The position numbers were made by a program, and so were the translations under genes. Positions 9,818-19,879 of a stretch of DNA of 64,000 bases are shown piece by piece. Source of the stretch: Bacteroidota bacterium (GTDB lineage: Bacteria; Bacteroidota; Rhodothermia; Rhodothermales; Bin80); contig JAPOUL010000167.1 in the NCBI GenBank assembly GCA_026708685.1, positions 1 through 64,000 on the forward strand, read 5' to 3'. Position 1 is the first letter of the stretch. Every line of letters starts with the position of its first letter. The notes under the pieces are model-generated. The model did not search any database, was not told the DNA's origin, and saw nothing but the letters and a program-made list of their open reading frames with translations.

Positions 9818-10697
9818 GATTATTCAATCGGGTGTGGCCTCCTTGCTTAAAGGGCATGACCATCGAAAACTTGTATATAGGCTCGTAAGCACAAGCTTTA
9901 TTGAAGTAGCAATATCGTTTTTCAAGAAAGTAGTAGAAGTAAAATTAGGGAATGATTCTATAGATCTATCATGGTATAGGGAAGCATTCATTGAATATGA
10001 ATATGCCAAAGAATCTATTGCCGCGAATGCAGGACTATCTGTAAAATCGATTAGTAATTCTAGAGGTACCACACGTAAAGAAATTGTTCTGGATGAAGCA
10101 TTATCTAATTTTGATGAGCTTGTATCTATCATCAATTCATTATGTGATTCTCACAGTGAGGTTGAGCTCCAGCTATCCATTACGTTTAATTCTGTGACTG
10201 TGCAACTAAGTCTTAATGAAAGTTTGCTAGTCATCAATGCATTGGGTATGAAGCGAAAGCAGATTGCGGGTGGAATTTGGAGTAGTTTTGGTAAACAAGC
10301 AGAAAAACCTCTTCTGGAGGTAATGTGTAGGATATTTCAAGTACCTGAAGAACATTACAATTCTGCTAACAGAACGGGGCTAAGAGAAGTTGATTTTAGC
10401 CTCATTGATTCTAATGGTCATGCGAAAAAGTGTGAGGTCAAACTTCAAGGACGCGGGAATCCTGAGGGAGCCGATTCAACGTTTGCTCGCGATTCGGATG
10501 TGTTTATCGCTGGCACATTATCAGAAACGAATATTATACAACTCAATGAAGAGGGTATCCATTGGGTTGAATTGATGAATCCACATGGTTTCCTACGGTT
10601 TGGCAAAGTGCTCGCAGACTTAAACATTCCACATCAACCCGTAGACTCAGAATGTAACATTGACGAAATCATTGATCGTACCGTGCTTAGCATATAA
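9801..10697 (+). CDS. Putative type II restriction endonuclease (PD-(D/E)XK, possibly CfrBI-like)
   Basis: Likely cleaves the site modified by the overlapping methyltransferase. The C-terminal half has a nuclease-like core: 'REVDFSLID' with D198, then 'CEVKLQGRGNPE' with E212 and K214, i.e. D-x13-E-x-K. The preceding helix contains 'GGIWSSFGKQAEKPLLEVM', which suggested the CfrBI-type endonuclease family (CCWWGG) to me; I hold that family assignment loosely. The first ~150 residues show no motif I recognise. ATG 9801 was chosen over the TTG one codon earlier; both lie inside the methylase gene. Position, overlap and the nuclease motif together make the endonuclease role likely; the recognition sequence cannot be read from here. 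Confidence 0.72.
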   Translation: MTIGREIIQSGVASLLKGHDHRKLVYRLVSTSFIEVAISFFKKVVEVKLGNDSIDLSWYREAFIEYEYAKESIAANAGLSVKSISNSRGTTRKEIVLDEALSNFDELVSIINSLCDSHSEVELQLSITFNSVTVQLSLNESLLVINALGMKRKQIAGGIWSSFGKQAEKPLLEVMCRIFQVPEEHYNSANRTGLREVDFSLIDSNGHAKKCEVKLQGRGNPEGADSTFARDSDVFIAGTLSETNIIQLNEEGIHWVELMNPHGFLRFGKVLADLNIPHQPVDSECNIDEIIDRTVLSI

Positions 10698-10846
10698 AAT
10701 CAGATTATTTCAAATGGGTGTTTGAGCGGATAATCCCCACTCTTCGAAGTAAGTGTTCAACAACCATTAAAACCGTAATCAATGGCTATATATCTCATTG
10801 AGCTCCATTCAAATATAATCATATTGTATTGGACAAAACCTCTTCA

Positions 10847-12148
10847 TTATGGACGATCAACCCTTGAGAAAGTGATTTGCCCACCGCTAAAACGAGCCTC
10901 GCTTTGTGCGGCTATTTGGTGAGCTCTACTCAAAACAGAACTCAGTCGAAATTTCTCAAAATCAGAGAAGTTGGTTTCAAGCGTGAAGCTTAAATCCCTC
11001 AAAATTGTATCTGAACTATGATACAGAGTAAGAATGTAATATCCGTAATCAGAATCATAGCCTTGAATTGAATAGGCACCAGTGAGTGGTATCGTTTTGA
11101 CTTCATCAGATGAAGAGTTTCTGTCAAGAGGGGGCAGTATCATCTCTCCAGTGGTTGAGTAATCTGGGTGAAGCGTCAGCTCAATAGATGCACCTTGAGA
11201 CAGATAATCAGTATACTCATCATTATCAAAATAGTCATATTGAATAGCCTCATACTCACCGATGACTCGGTTAAGAACACTAGGATACGTTAATTCTCCG
11301 TGCACATTTTGATGGTAGCCGGCGAATATGCCTTGACCATTCTTAATGTTGGATGCAATATTTGCAGGTTCAGAAAATGCTAAATTATTTGCATTTGCCT
11401 GAATGATTTGAGATCGATGATAGTCATAAAAAGGTTGACTTATAGTACGAATATAAAGACTTCGTGATAAGACTTCATCCCGTGGAAATATTTGCTCCAA
11501 GGTAATGGCATATGTCTGCCCATTAAAGGGAGTATCTCGTATCAGGACACGATTAAAATCTGGTCGTGTAACATAAGGGATAATGGGATCTTGAATTGCA
11601 AAGCTTCGCAATTGATCTTCCAAGTCTGGGTTTTTCACTACAAAATTCTCACTAAATGAAGATAGGTTCTCAGGAATGATTGTGAATTCGTAGTAATTAT
11701 CGGTGATGGGATCATCCTGAATTTCTATTTGAAAGCGCCGGAATGACTCTGTGCTTTCTATTTTCACATCTCGAACCATCACTGGCATAGGAATCTGATC
11801 CATAGCCTCAACACCTTGAAATCCTTCTGCCTTCACCGTCAAGGTATACGTCACACCCAATTGAGGAAAGGTCGTTGGAGATGTATAAAATCCTCCACCC
11901 CAGTGAGATAATTCAATCATAGATCCATCATCGCCGCGAATCAGTACAGTCGCGTTTTCAATAGGAGATGGTTTGGGCGATGTATCTTGAAGTCCTACTG
12001 TTTTCTGAAGTGTAACCTGCCAAGGAATATCAGTCGTAAATGGAGCAATCACTACAATTTCAGGTGTAGCTGAGGGAGGTTCTATCTCCAAGATGTTCGT
12101 GCAACCCATCAACGTCATCAAGAGTGCTAATGGAATATATCTCTTCAT
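10847..12148 (-). CDS. DUF4249 family lipoprotein
   Basis: A 433-residue outer-membrane-associated lipoprotein of the DUF4249 type, a Bacteroidota family usually encoded beside a TonB-dependent receptor and thought to act with it in uptake. The ATG at 12148 gives a lipoprotein signal ('LLMTLMGC', Cys about residue 16); the longer open frame to 12223 adds an N-terminus without signal character and overlaps the upstream receptor gene. The N-terminal region is an Ig-like/beta domain ('ENATVLIRGDDG', 'YTLTVKAEGFQGVEA'), and the rest is beta-rich. The start lies one base after the receptor's TGA stop, so the two genes form an operon. The ligand is unknown. Confidence 0.85.
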   Translation of the reverse strand: MKRYIPLALLMTLMGCTNILEIEPPSATPEIVVIAPFTTDIPWQVTLQKTVGLQDTSPKPSPIENATVLIRGDDGSMIELSHWGGGFYTSPTTFPQLGVTYTLTVKAEGFQGVEAMDQIPMPVMVRDVKIESTESFRRFQIEIQDDPITDNYYEFTIIPENLSSFSENFVVKNPDLEDQLRSFAIQDPIIPYVTRPDFNRVLIRDTPFNGQTYAITLEQIFPRDEVLSRSLYIRTISQPFYDYHRSQIIQANANNLAFSEPANIASNIKNGQGIFAGYHQNVHGELTYPSVLNRVIGEYEAIQYDYFDNDEYTDYLSQGASIELTLHPDYSTTGEMILPPLDRNSSSDEVKTIPLTGAYSIQGYDSDYGYYILTLYHSSDTILRDLSFTLETNFSDFEKFRLSSVLSRAHQIAAQSEARFSGGQITFSRVDRP

Positions 12149-12149
12149 A

Positions 12150-14528
12150 TCAGAAATATAATCTGTAACGAACGGAAGGTAGAATTGGGAATAACGTCGT
12201 TTTTCTGAATGTGCGGGATTCATTATAAAAACCAGTATGAGGGTGTAATTCCCTAAATTCCTTAGCCGTCAGATATAATACATTCTGACGGTGATAAGCA
12301 TTGTAAAGACTGATGGTAAGCTCAGATTTTCTTTTCTTACTTGGTGGAAAATGATAAGCCAAATCTAGTCTATGATAGGCGGGAATACGATAGTTATTAC
12401 GATCAGAATATACATCAATCAGTACTCCACGATCTTTAAATTGAGCAGTATTAATTGTGACGGCCCTCCCGGTAGTATAGACCCAGTTAGCCGAGATCTT
12501 ACGGTTGCCCCAACGATACATGAGAGCAATAGATAAATCGTGGCGTCGATCATATTGATGTGGAAATGCCTCCCCTTCATTGAGATCGGGAATTCTTCGA
12601 TTGGACCAAGAAAGCGTGTATCCAATCCATCCAGTAATTGTCCCACGCTTACGCTGAACAAGGAACTCAGAGCCGTATGCCCATCCTCTTCCAGAGGTAA
12701 CTCGTTCCTCCCAATCAACGCTGGATCCCACATAATTACTACCCTCTTTATAGGCGACCAACCTATCAATATTTTTGTAGTAAGCCTCAATGGTCATATC
12801 GTACTCATTTCTTATTGTGCGGGCAATTCCTATAGCAACCTGCCAAGCTTTTTGAGGACGAATTTGTGGTGTACTTGGTAGCCAAAGATCCGTAGGCACG
12901 CCCAATCCGCCATTTGTGAGTTGTTGAATATACTGTTGCATATGTGCATACGAAGCCTTGAGAGCCCAGCCATTGGGTAGTGTATGCAAAACGGATAAGC
13001 GAGGTTGAACAGACGAGTAGAAAGTACCCTCAACATGATAACCTGAAAGATGAACGCCACCGTTGACTTTGAATAAATCTTGAATACTGAATTCGTCCTC
13101 CACATAGGAACTCCATTCGTGGGCTCTGGTGATTGATGTTTCGGTAGTTTTTGTGTCAAAGTTGAGTTGCTCATTCACCTCGCGATGGCTTTGCTCACTC
13201 GGTTTGAAACGATGCATCAGAAACATCCCTCCAAACCGGACATAATGGTTGGGATGTACTTGGTATTCAAAATCAGTTTTAATGCCAAAATCTCGAATGC
13301 CGCTTGAATACCGGCTACTGCGTATAGTTATCCCTGAATTTTCACCCGCAATGATATTTCCTGTATCAGAATCAATAACGATCTCTTCATCAGGGAGGTT
13401 GGTTTGATCTAGTGCATTGACTTGAAACTCACTAAACAAGAGCAAAGTATTCATAAACATTCGTGAATTAACAACCCTGCTCCATTGAAGTGTTGATGTG
13501 ATATTTTGCCATCCTATCTCATAACGATACCCATCCGTGGCACTATCATCTTCATAGCCCTTGTCCAGTCCCGTATAGGTGCTGACAAAAAGTCGATCTT
13601 TTGGTGACACATCAAAATTCACTTTTGCATTGATATCGTGGAAAAAGTACCCTTGCGTGAAATCAAGCCCCTGAATTCGTTGATATCCGAGGTTCAAAAG
13701 GTCAAGATAGGTTCTGCGAGCTGAAAGGATATACGAACTCTTCTCCTTTTGAATGGGGCCTTCAATCGTTGCCTGAGATGCCAACAATCCAATGGATGCT
13801 ACACCAGTGAACTCTTTTCGATTGCCCTCACGCATCGTTAAATCCAATACTGAGGCGAGGCGTCCTCCATAGCGTGCAGGAAACCCACCTTTCAAGAGTG
13901 ATGCACTATTGAGAGCATCTGTATTGAAAGTGGATAAAAACCCGAACAGGTGTCCAACATTGTACACATGGGCACCATCCATTAATATCAAAACCTGATC
14001 GGGTGTACCCCCTCTAACATACAATCCCGATGACCCTTCTGCCCCAGACTGGATCCCAGGCATCAGCTGTAAAGTTTTAAGTATGTCAGGTTCTCCGAGC
14101 AGTGATGGAAGTGTTTGAACATCAAGGATTGACAAATCTATCCTACTCATCTGAACTTGTTCTTCTATCCGATCATCATTTGCGAACACTTCAAGTGAAT
14201 CAAGTTCTAAAACAATAGGATCCAACTCAATCAGCAATAATTGATCATTTGACTCCTGAAAATCAATAGTTCGGGTGGCAAATCCCTGATAGCTGAAGCG
14301 AAGAATGGCACTTGATCCAGGCAGAGTGATACTGAAAAACCCATAGTTATTCGTGGTTGTGCCGTATTGAAGATTCACTTCATAGACATTGGTTCCAATT
14401 AATGCTTCTCCCGATCTAGCATCATTCACATACCCACTTATCGTGATTGTTTGAGCACTTGAGAGTGAAGTACCGCAGAATGAAAGAGTGAAACAGGTCA
14501 AGAAAATGAGCACCCTAAATGGAATCAT
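12150..14528 (-). CDS. TonB-dependent outer-membrane receptor with carboxypeptidase-regulatory-like domain
   Basis: A 792-residue outer-membrane uptake receptor. It has a signal peptide (about 1-26), a CarboxypepD_reg-like beta-sandwich (about 28-110: 'GYVNDARSGEALIGTNV', 'NNYGFFSITLPGS', 'SYQGF'), a plug domain (about 130-240: 'LMPGIQSGAEGSSGLYVRGG', 'VLILMDGAHVYN', 'KGGFPARYGGRLASVLD') and a long beta-barrel ending in an aromatic residue ('RYRLYF'). The C-terminal Phe is the usual barrel-insertion signal. Energised by TonB-ExbBD, it would import a ligand that cannot be identified from sequence. The DUF4249 lipoprotein gene follows after a single base and is its probable partner. Confidence 0.93.
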   Translation of the reverse strand: MIPFRVLIFLTCFTLSFCGTSLSSAQTITISGYVNDARSGEALIGTNVYEVNLQYGTTTNNYGFFSITLPGSSAILRFSYQGFATRTIDFQESNDQLLLIELDPIVLELDSLEVFANDDRIEEQVQMSRIDLSILDVQTLPSLLGEPDILKTLQLMPGIQSGAEGSSGLYVRGGTPDQVLILMDGAHVYNVGHLFGFLSTFNTDALNSASLLKGGFPARYGGRLASVLDLTMREGNRKEFTGVASIGLLASQATIEGPIQKEKSSYILSARRTYLDLLNLGYQRIQGLDFTQGYFFHDINAKVNFDVSPKDRLFVSTYTGLDKGYEDDSATDGYRYEIGWQNITSTLQWSRVVNSRMFMNTLLLFSEFQVNALDQTNLPDEEIVIDSDTGNIIAGENSGITIRSSRYSSGIRDFGIKTDFEYQVHPNHYVRFGGMFLMHRFKPSEQSHREVNEQLNFDTKTTETSITRAHEWSSYVEDEFSIQDLFKVNGGVHLSGYHVEGTFYSSVQPRLSVLHTLPNGWALKASYAHMQQYIQQLTNGGLGVPTDLWLPSTPQIRPQKAWQVAIGIARTIRNEYDMTIEAYYKNIDRLVAYKEGSNYVGSSVDWEERVTSGRGWAYGSEFLVQRKRGTITGWIGYTLSWSNRRIPDLNEGEAFPHQYDRRHDLSIALMYRWGNRKISANWVYTTGRAVTINTAQFKDRGVLIDVYSDRNNYRIPAYHRLDLAYHFPPSKKRKSELTISLYNAYHRQNVLYLTAKEFRELHPHTGFYNESRTFRKTTLFPILPSVRYRLYF

Positions 14529-14914
14529 ATTTACATCAATGGATGAGGAAGTTGATTATATTTCAAAAAAAAAATAGTTCCAGCTACGGGCTACTTAAAC
14601 CTCCAGTTGTGCATAGAATCATACAATGGAAGTATCTGAGATAGTTCCATTTCAATGGAGGACAGGTTTACCAGAGTCTCCTCGGATAAAGGGCGATAAT
14701 ATCTAATAACCCCTTGTCTTTCAGAACCTAATTCAAAGGTGGTCTATAAGATTGTGCGACCCGCCAAGAACTAGAATAGAGTATCCCTATTTTTCCTAAT
14801 GCCATGGCAACTCAGTGCACATACTTGATTTTGAAACTTGTTCCATTAACATAAGCAAGTGCTTGCCGGATAGAAACACTCCTGAGAGAGAATCTTCAAT
14901 AATGTGTTTTTAGA
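14529..14914. other. Intergenic upstream of the TonB receptor
   Basis: This 386-base region contains an A-run near 14565-14574, just upstream of the receptor start on the minus strand, and the tail of the dienelactone hydrolase gene's transcript. No clear hairpin terminator, RNA gene or remnant was recognised. It is the expected location of the receptor operon's promoter. Confidence 0.45.
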
Positions 14915-15811
14915 TCACTCTGGATCCTGCAAATGCTCATCAAAGAATGCAATGGTTCGCTCCCATGCCAGCTTCGCACCCTCTGGATCAAATCGGGGAG
15001 TGGTGTCATTATGAAATCCATGCTGCAGTCCTTCATAGATATACGCAGCATAGTCTTTCTGGTAAGCCTTTAAGGCTTCCTCGTACGCGGGCCAGCCAGC
15101 GTTCACACGTCTATCGTCCTCTGCGTAATGGAGTAGAAGAGGTGCCTGAATGTCTGGGACAAGGTCAAGATTTGGCTGTCCCCCATAAAAGGGTACAGCT
15201 GCTCCAAGATCAGCGATCCGTGTCGCCATCATATTTGAAATCCATCCACCAAAACAGAAGCCAACCACTCCCACTTTACCCGTACATCGCTCATGCGATT
15301 GTAGATAATCATGTCCTGCAATAAAATCTTCTAACATTTCAAATCGATCACGCTGGCGTTGAAGTTCACGCCCTTCGTCATCTGTTCCAGGGTAGCCACC
15401 CAATGGAGTCAGAGCATCAGGTGCAAGGCTTATATATCCAGCTAATGCAGCACGCCGGCATACATCTTCAATATGAGGATTCAAACCACGGTTTTCATGG
15501 ACAACCACTACTCCGGGCATTCGATCTGAACCCTCTTTTGGAATGCATAACAAGGCACGCATCATACCAGCCCCTTTTGGGCTTTCGTAGGTTACATACT
15601 CTTCATTTAAGCGAGAATCACCTCTACGAATCTGCTGAGCAGTGGTGTATTTGGGAGAAAGGAAGTCCAGCATCACAGAGGCCGTCATGGTGCCGACAGC
15701 ATATTTGGAAGCCCGATCTAAAAATTGGCGGCGAGAAATTTGACTATGAACATACCGGTCAAATAAGTCAAATACCTCACGGGGAAGGTCGTTCTTTGAG
15801 AGTGTTTTCAT
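14915..15811 (-). CDS. Dienelactone hydrolase family protein with Tat-like signal
   Basis: An alpha/beta-hydrolase of the dienelactone hydrolase type, probably exported. Numbered from ATG 15811, the triad is C186 in 'GFCFGG', D233 in 'YAEDDRRV' and H264 in 'LQHGFHND'. An N-terminal 'SRRQFLDRAS' followed by a hydrophobic stretch ('AVGTMTASVML') looks like a twin-arginine signal with a long n-region, so export of the folded protein to the periplasm is likely. The in-frame start at 15892 would put a second hydrophobic segment in front and overlap the divergent gene's promoter, so 15811 is preferred. The natural substrate is unknown; family members hydrolyse lactones and esters. It is divergent from the DsbA-like gene. 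Confidence 0.87.
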   Translation of the reverse strand: MKTLSKNDLPREVFDLFDRYVHSQISRRQFLDRASKYAVGTMTASVMLDFLSPKYTTAQQIRRGDSRLNEEYVTYESPKGAGMMRALLCIPKEGSDRMPGVVVVHENRGLNPHIEDVCRRAALAGYISLAPDALTPLGGYPGTDDEGRELQRQRDRFEMLEDFIAGHDYLQSHERCTGKVGVVGFCFGGWISNMMATRIADLGAAVPFYGGQPNLDLVPDIQAPLLLHYAEDDRRVNAGWPAYEEALKAYQKDYAAYIYEGLQHGFHNDTTPRFDPEGAKLAWERTIAFFDEHLQDPE

Positions 15812-15857
15812 GACTAATGAGCAACATTGAAAGATGATGGTTGTTACAAGGGGTAAA

Positions 15858-16769
15858 ATGATTCCCATGCGAACTACTATACTACTACTCAACTTTCTGG
15901 TTGCATTTTCAGTCTCTGCACAAGAGATTAGTCAGGAACAGCTTCTTGCAAATTTGCGAGTTCGTATTCCAGAGTTACAAGGTGTGGAGATGACCGTTAG
16001 TGAGCTGGAACCCAGCCCCTATGGTAATCTCAAGCAAGGTGTACTCACCATTAACGGTCAACAAACGATTCAATTTTTGCTTTCCGAAGAGCAAAGTGAA
16101 CTCATTCTTTTGGCACAAGCACCCATGGACGTTAGCCTTAGTGAATCGCAAATTGCCGGAGAACTTGAGCAACTACAAGAGCAGGAGGATCTTGTCGCAG
16201 CTGAATCACATCGTGCATTAAGTCGATTTGCCGACGGGAAACCTTTCCGAGGGGCCGCTGACGCTCCCATCACGATCTACGAGTTTAGTGATTTTCAATG
16301 TCCCTATTGTGCAAGGGCGAAGTCAGTCGTAGATGAACTCTTAAATAAGTATCCAGACGATATTCGCTTTGTATATCTTCATTTTCCTTTGGATATCCAT
16401 GACTGGGCAATGCCTGCTGCTATTGCTGCGGACTGTGCGGCTCGTCAGGATGATGATGCCTTTTGGACACTCCATGACAACTTTTTTGATTTGCAAAAGG
16501 ATATGGAGGTCACCAACCTCATTGAGAAAATGCGATCATGGTTAGAAACAGCCCCCATTGACATAGACCAGTGGGAGCAATGTGCCATTGATCCATCTTC
16601 TGCTTCTAATCAAGGTGTGGCATTAGAGATTGATATCTCCATTGCTACTGCGAAACGATTCGGCATAACGGGTACACCTGCTTTTTTTGTTAATGGACAT
16701 CTATTGACGGGGGCCCAACCAGTAGAAGCCTTTGATGCCTTGATTCAAAGAATAAAAGCCAATAGTTAA
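15858..16769 (+). CDS. DsbA-like thiol-disulfide protein (thioredoxin fold)
   Basis: A secreted thiol-disulfide oxidoreductase. It has a signal peptide ('TTILLLNFLVAFSVSAQ'), a ~100-residue N-terminal domain of unknown fold, then a DsbA/thioredoxin_4 domain with catalytic CPYC (148-151) in 'FSDFQCPYC', a helical insert, and the cis-proline region 'GITGTPAFFVNG'. Family members oxidise, reduce or isomerise disulfides in exported proteins. ATG 15858 follows an AGGGG about 5 bases upstream, which favours it over the further-upstream start at 15834; ATG 15867 is also possible. It is divergent from the dienelactone hydrolase gene and precedes the M16 protease on the same strand. Confidence 0.9.
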   Translation: MIPMRTTILLLNFLVAFSVSAQEISQEQLLANLRVRIPELQGVEMTVSELEPSPYGNLKQGVLTINGQQTIQFLLSEEQSELILLAQAPMDVSLSESQIAGELEQLQEQEDLVAAESHRALSRFADGKPFRGAADAPITIYEFSDFQCPYCARAKSVVDELLNKYPDDIRFVYLHFPLDIHDWAMPAAIAADCAARQDDDAFWTLHDNFFDLQKDMEVTNLIEKMRSWLETAPIDIDQWEQCAIDPSSASNQGVALEIDISIATAKRFGITGTPAFFVNGHLLTGAQPVEAFDALIQRIKANS

Positions 16770-16971
16770 CGGTTGACGAGTATCCGTTCAAGCATTCACA
16801 ACGAAACCAATTGACTGTTGATGTGTAACTATTGACGTATGAGGTCATCAAGTGTCATGTCCGATATACATGACAATGTCGGCGTACACCATTGTTGTAT
16901 TCCATTGCATCAATACATTATACTGCAGATCACATGGATCATGTGACTTTTCCTTATCCTCCTTTATTATC

Positions 16972-19806
16972 ATGAGTAGATCAACATTTTCATTTTCAGT
17001 TCGCCATTTTTGGTGTTTACTGGTTCTTCTTTCTTTGGTGTCCACGGCTCAGGCCCAGACAGATTTGGATCGCCCTATCCCCGTTGATAGTGCTGTGACC
17101 ATTGGGCAGCTCAACAACGGACTTACCTACTACCTTCGTGAAAATCATGAACCCGAATCTCGTCTTGAACTCCGCTTGGTGGTCAATGCTGGGAGTATTC
17201 TTGAGGACGAGGACCAGCGGGGCCTGGCTCATTTTGTAGAGCATATGCTCTTTAACGGGACGGAGCGTTATCCCAAGCAAACCCTGATTGCATTTTTACA
17301 ACGGATCGGGATGCAAATAGGACCCGACATTAACGCTTATACCAGTTTTGATGAAACGGTATATCAGTTACAGGTGCCAACCGACAGTATAGAGGTGGTT
17401 CGAAAAGCATTTGAAGTCTTGGAAGACTGGGCTGCCTATGCCACCATGAGTGATGAAGAGATTGACAATGAACGGGGGGTGATCATTGAAGAATGGCGGA
17501 CTAGACGTGGTGCCCAAGGACGGATGTTGGATCAGGTGATTCCAACTCTTTTGGGGGACTCTCGCTATGCACAACGTCTACCAATAGGAGACACTCTGGT
17601 GATCAACAACAGTTCCTACGAAACCCTAAGACGCTTCTACAGGGACTGGTATCGCCCCGACTTGATGGCCGTGGTCGTCGTTGGTTCCATGGATGTAGAA
17701 ACCATGAGATCGTTGGTAGAAGAGCATTTCTCCAATTTGCCCGAACCCGAAAATCCAACTCTCCGATCTACCTATGAAGTTCCATCTCTGGAGCCAAGAT
17801 ACAAAGTCGTTTCCGACCCAGAGTACAACTTCTTTCCAATCATCTCCATGCTGTATCGCCAGCCATTCAAGCCACAAAACACCATCGCTGATTATCGAGA
17901 AGCCGCTATTGGATTATTAGCGAGTGGAATGCTTTCTCAGCGGTTTAATGAAATTGCCCAAGATGGATCAAGAGCGCCATTTTTGATTGGTAATGCAGGT
18001 CTTCAAGATTTTGTACGGGGGGTTTCCATGTTTAATATTACAGCGTATGCCAATGAGGATAGTCTTGTCTCTGCACTACGTACACTCGTTTTGGAAAGCG
18101 AACGAGTGAAACAACACAGTTTTACCGAAGGCGAGTTCACACGATTTAAGGATTCCTTTATGCGCAGTTTGCAAGAAGCCTACAATGAAAGGGAGAATAC
18201 CCCCTCTGCCCTACATGTGTCATCCTATGTGAATCATTACCTTGAAAATGCTCCAATTCCGGGGGCGGTGAATATGTATCATCTTGCTCAGGAATTACTC
18301 CCAACAATTTCGCTTGAAGAAGTGAGCGCATTCTTGCCTAAGGCCTTAAGCAGTATGGATCGTGCCATCACCGTAGATATTCCTGAGAAGGAATCTCTAC
18401 AATGGGTGAATGAGGATCTACTGTCTTCAACCTTTGAGGAATTTGATGGAACAACGGTTGATCCCTACGTAGACACTGCTGTAGATCTTCCACTATTTGA
18501 CAAATCTCTTACTGCTTCATCCGTTACTCAAGTGGATTCCATTGCTGAGATTGGCGTCACAGAAATTCAATTGGACAACGGAATTCGAGTCGTCATGAAA
18601 CCAACTGATTTTCGGGCGGATGAGATTCAGTTCACAGCGTTCAGTACAGGCGGTACATCACTCTACGGTGATGAGGAATATCCTACCGCCTCCTTTACCT
18701 CCAGTTTGGTGAGTAGCAGTGGAGTGGGAGCGTTTGATGAAACAGCATTACAGAAAAAAATGGCGGGCAAGCGTGCGTCCGTTTCTTCCTCGATCACTGG
18801 ATTGTTTGAAGGATTTAGAGGAGAGGCCTCCCCTGATGATCTGGAGCTGTTATTCCAGTTGATTCATTTACGTGCCACCGATGCCAGACTTGATTCATCC
18901 ACCTTTCTATCGGGGATCAACATCAACCGAACGTTCATTGAGAATCGATCTAATTCTCCTGATGCGGCATTCTCGGATACCCTCCAGACCACGCTCTACA
19001 TGAACCATTCTCGATATTTGCCGACGACCATGGAAGATCTGGATTCCATAGATCCAGACCGGGTGCTTCAGATCTATAGAGATCGTTTTGCGGATATGGA
19101 TGACTTTGTGTTCGTTTTTGTAGGAGCCTTTGAGGTGGATGAGTTGACCGCACTTGCCCAGACCTATCTCGGAACTCTTCCCGTAACTGACAGGGAGGAA
19201 TCTTGGCAGGATATTGGTGTTCAAACTCCCGAGGGGAGCATCGAGAAAACGGTGTATATGGGACAGGAGCCTCAGAGTAGAGTGAGTATTGTCTTTCATG
19301 GTTCATCGGAGTACTCTCCTGTAGCAAACCATCATATGGAGTCGCTTGAAATGCTACTAGATATTCTATTGTTTGAAGAACTTCGTGAAGAAATGGGAGG
19401 GATTTATGGAGCGGGAGTCAGTGGTTCTCTCATTGCCCGCCCAGATCAGAGATACCGATTTACCATTAGTTTCCGATGCGATCCCGAGCGGGCTGAAGAG
19501 CTAACCCGTGCCGTGTTTGCAACGATTGCAGAGATCAAGGAAAATGGAATTGATGACGACTATATTCTCAGAGTTCAAGAGCAACAGCGTCAAGCTCGTA
19601 CCGTTGCTTTGGAAAGCAACGGTTTTTGGATTAGTGCACTTCGGTCTACCTACTACCCAGACAGTATGGTAGATGCCGCGGAGATTGTTCGTCGTTACGA
19701 GGAGATGGTTAATGCTCTCACGGCAACTGATTTACAGCAAGCGACGACCAACTGGTTGACAGATCGCTATGTACAGGTGACCCTATATCCTGAGCAGTCA
19801 GAATAA
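16972..19806 (+). CDS. M16 family zinc metalloprotease (insulinase-like), secreted
   Basis: A 944-residue periplasmic or surface peptidase. The inverted zinc motif HFVEH lies at residues 87-91 (H87 and H91 ligands, E90 catalytic), with the third ligand E167 in 'NERGVIIEEWR' at the expected ~76-residue spacing. Two M16 modules are present: an active N-terminal half and an inactive C-terminal half starting near residue 520 ('EIQLDNGIRVVMKPTDF'), as in pitrilysin-type proteins. ATG 16972 gives a clear signal peptide ('LLVLLSLVSTAQAQ'); the open frame extends upstream to 16852 but lacks signal-peptide logic. The gene converges with the minus-strand chaperone operon, leaving 73 bases between the stops. 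Confidence 0.92.
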   Translation: MSRSTFSFSVRHFWCLLVLLSLVSTAQAQTDLDRPIPVDSAVTIGQLNNGLTYYLRENHEPESRLELRLVVNAGSILEDEDQRGLAHFVEHMLFNGTERYPKQTLIAFLQRIGMQIGPDINAYTSFDETVYQLQVPTDSIEVVRKAFEVLEDWAAYATMSDEEIDNERGVIIEEWRTRRGAQGRMLDQVIPTLLGDSRYAQRLPIGDTLVINNSSYETLRRFYRDWYRPDLMAVVVVGSMDVETMRSLVEEHFSNLPEPENPTLRSTYEVPSLEPRYKVVSDPEYNFFPIISMLYRQPFKPQNTIADYREAAIGLLASGMLSQRFNEIAQDGSRAPFLIGNAGLQDFVRGVSMFNITAYANEDSLVSALRTLVLESERVKQHSFTEGEFTRFKDSFMRSLQEAYNERENTPSALHVSSYVNHYLENAPIPGAVNMYHLAQELLPTISLEEVSAFLPKALSSMDRAITVDIPEKESLQWVNEDLLSSTFEEFDGTTVDPYVDTAVDLPLFDKSLTASSVTQVDSIAEIGVTEIQLDNGIRVVMKPTDFRADEIQFTAFSTGGTSLYGDEEYPTASFTSSLVSSSGVGAFDETALQKKMAGKRASVSSSITGLFEGFRGEASPDDLELLFQLIHLRATDARLDSSTFLSGININRTFIENRSNSPDAAFSDTLQTTLYMNHSRYLPTTMEDLDSIDPDRVLQIYRDRFADMDDFVFVFVGAFEVDELTALAQTYLGTLPVTDREESWQDIGVQTPEGSIEKTVYMGQEPQSRVSIVFHGSSEYSPVANHHMESLEMLLDILLFEELREEMGGIYGAGVSGSLIARPDQRYRFTISFRCDPERAEELTRAVFATIAEIKENGIDDDYILRVQEQQRQARTVALESNGFWISALRSTYYPDSMVDAAEIVRRYEEMVNALTATDLQQATTNWLTDRYVQVTLYPEQSE

Positions 19807-19879
19807 ATGTGGTCCCCATTGTGATACAACCATCAATCTCACAGACCTAAAAATCTCTTGTATGTCCCGCCCCTGAATC

